Shown here piece by piece: positions 5,253 to 5,830 of a stretch of 5,830 bases of DNA. The stretch comes from CADCSY01 sp038255685. GTDB lineage: Bacteria > Actinomycetota > Acidimicrobiia > Acidimicrobiales > CADCSY01. Position 1 is the first letter of the stretch. Every line of letters begins with the position of its first letter. The position numbers were made by a program, and so were the translations under genes. The stretch covers positions 1-5,830 of the forward strand of contig JBBSLC010000171.1 in assembly GCA_038255685.1 (NCBI GenBank), read 5' to 3'. Under the pieces are notes generated by a model that searched no databases, had not been told where the DNA came from, and saw nothing but the letters and a program-made list of their open reading frames with translations.

Positions 5253-5830
5253 TAGATGATGGGTCCGGGGGTGGTGGCGGTGAGCGGTTGATCGGCGCGC
5301 CGACGGGGTCGGAGATCGACGCGCTGGAGCGGCGGGTGGCGGCGGTGGTGGGGTTGCTCAACGCGACGACCGGTCGTCTCACCGAGATCGTGGCGGAGGC
5401 GTTGGCGACGGGGGCGTGGGAGCAGGCGGGGATCCGGTCCCCGGCGCACTGGGTGGCGTGGCAGACCGGGATGTCCCTGAAGCGTTCGAAGCGCCTTGTG
5501 CGCATCGCCACGCGCGCGGCTGAGCTGCCGGTCACGACGGCTGCGTTCGGGGCAGGGTCGCTCTCGGAGGACCAGGTCGGCGAGATCGCCGAGCACGTCC
5601 CCGCCGCGCATGACGCAGAGCTCGCTGGCTTCGCTCGTCACGCCACCGCCGCCCAGGTCGGGAAGGTGTGCCGGGAGTACTCGTTCACCCCGCCCGCGCC
5701 TGACCCCGCGTCACCGACCGCTGACCCGCTGCCCGACCCGACACCGTCGGACCGTGACGACGCCAACGAGGTGAGCTTCGGGTTCGACGGTGACGGCCGC
5801 TGGCATCTCCGTGCCCACCTCGACACCGAG
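5246..5830 (+). CDS. DUF222 domain / 13E12-type HNH endonuclease (3' end beyond window)
   Basis: The N-terminal 195 codons of a DUF222-type protein; the frame is open to the window edge. It begins VFVDDGS followed by a five-glycine run, then a helical segment SEIDALERRVAAVVGLLNAT (22-41). The DUF222 hallmark region follows: ATGAWEQAGIRSPAHWVAW (54-72), GMSLKRSKRLVRIATRAAEL (75-94), then GSLSEDQVGEIAEHV (104-118). A proline- and aspartate-rich linker (149-172) leads to a beta-like stretch, FGFDGDGRWHLRAHLD (178-193). The HNH nuclease motif normally lies at the C-terminus, beyond this window, so nuclease capacity is inferred from the family. The GTG at 5246 is chosen because it sits eight bases after the -10 and gives the short Met-Phe start common in this family. 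There is no room for a Shine-Dalgarno, so translation should be leaderless. These genes are abundant, often multicopy, in actinobacteria; their role is poorly known, with DNA-damage response or mobile DNA proposed. Confidence 0.88.
   Translation, partial: MFVDDGSGGGGGERLIGAPTGSEIDALERRVAAVVGLLNATTGRLTEIVAEALATGAWEQAGIRSPAHWVAWQTGMSLKRSKRLVRIATRAAELPVTTAAFGAGSLSEDQVGEIAEHVPAAHDAELAGFARHATAAQVGKVCREYSFTPPAPDPASPTADPLPDPTPSDRDDANEVSFGFDGDGRWHLRAHLDTE

Noticed and set aside
4508..5641. Minus-strand open frame of 377 codons across the LOG gene and the DUF222 promoter.
   Set aside because: It is antisense to two recognised genes and a strong promoter/operator, and shows no domain motif.

Overview
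The window is very GC-rich, with G/C-dominated third codon positions, GTG starts and a DUF222/13E12-type HNH endonuclease gene under an actinobacterial SOS box. Together these point to a high-GC actinobacterium. An Acidimicrobiia-like lineage is my guess, but no marker gene in the window settles this. Seven protein genes cover nearly all of it; I see no tRNA, rRNA, CRISPR array or insertion sequence, and no gene-free stretch longer than about 100 bases.

Left half, minus strand (reading 3362 down to 1): four co-oriented genes. First is a full-length malyl-CoA lyase of the Mcl type. It is followed after 5 bp by a second, shorter CitE-like CoA-ester lyase. After 47 bp containing a near-perfect hairpin come a family 2 glycosyltransferase and then an EamA/DMT-type membrane transporter, cut off by the window edge, whose start codon overlaps the glycosyltransferase stop (GTGA). 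The two lyase genes form a tight pair that probably cleaves or forms malyl-CoA, beta-methylmalyl-CoA or citramalyl-CoA, or splits malyl-CoA formation and hydrolysis between them. Such pairs fit glyoxylate, acetate, propionate or C5-dicarboxylate metabolism, for example the ethylmalonyl-CoA pathway. The glycosyltransferase and transporter have no obvious link to this chemistry and may be a separate unit.

Right half, plus strand: a short (345 aa) class V aminotransferase-fold PLP enzyme starts divergently from the malyl-CoA lyase across a 91 bp gap. A LOG-family (TIGR00730) nucleotide 5'-monophosphate phosphoribohydrolase-like protein follows 91 bp later. Last comes the 5' part of a DUF222/HNH endonuclease gene that runs off the window end.

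The most striking signal is at 5211-5252. A well-formed sigma70-type promoter (TTGACG, 16 bp, TACGAT) runs directly into a perfect 14-bp LexA/SOS palindrome (CGAACAGGTGTTCG). The GTG start codon of the endonuclease lies inside that palindrome, at about the expected transcription start. This implies a DNA-damage-induced, leaderless mRNA. Weaker versions of the same leaderless arrangement (TANNNT 5-8 bases before the start, no Shine-Dalgarno) appear at the two divergent starts around 3362-3457.

I did not find an obviously new multi-gene defence or biosynthetic system. The remaining points of interest are the paired lyases, an Asp-to-Glu change in the lid motif of the second one, and the promoter architecture.
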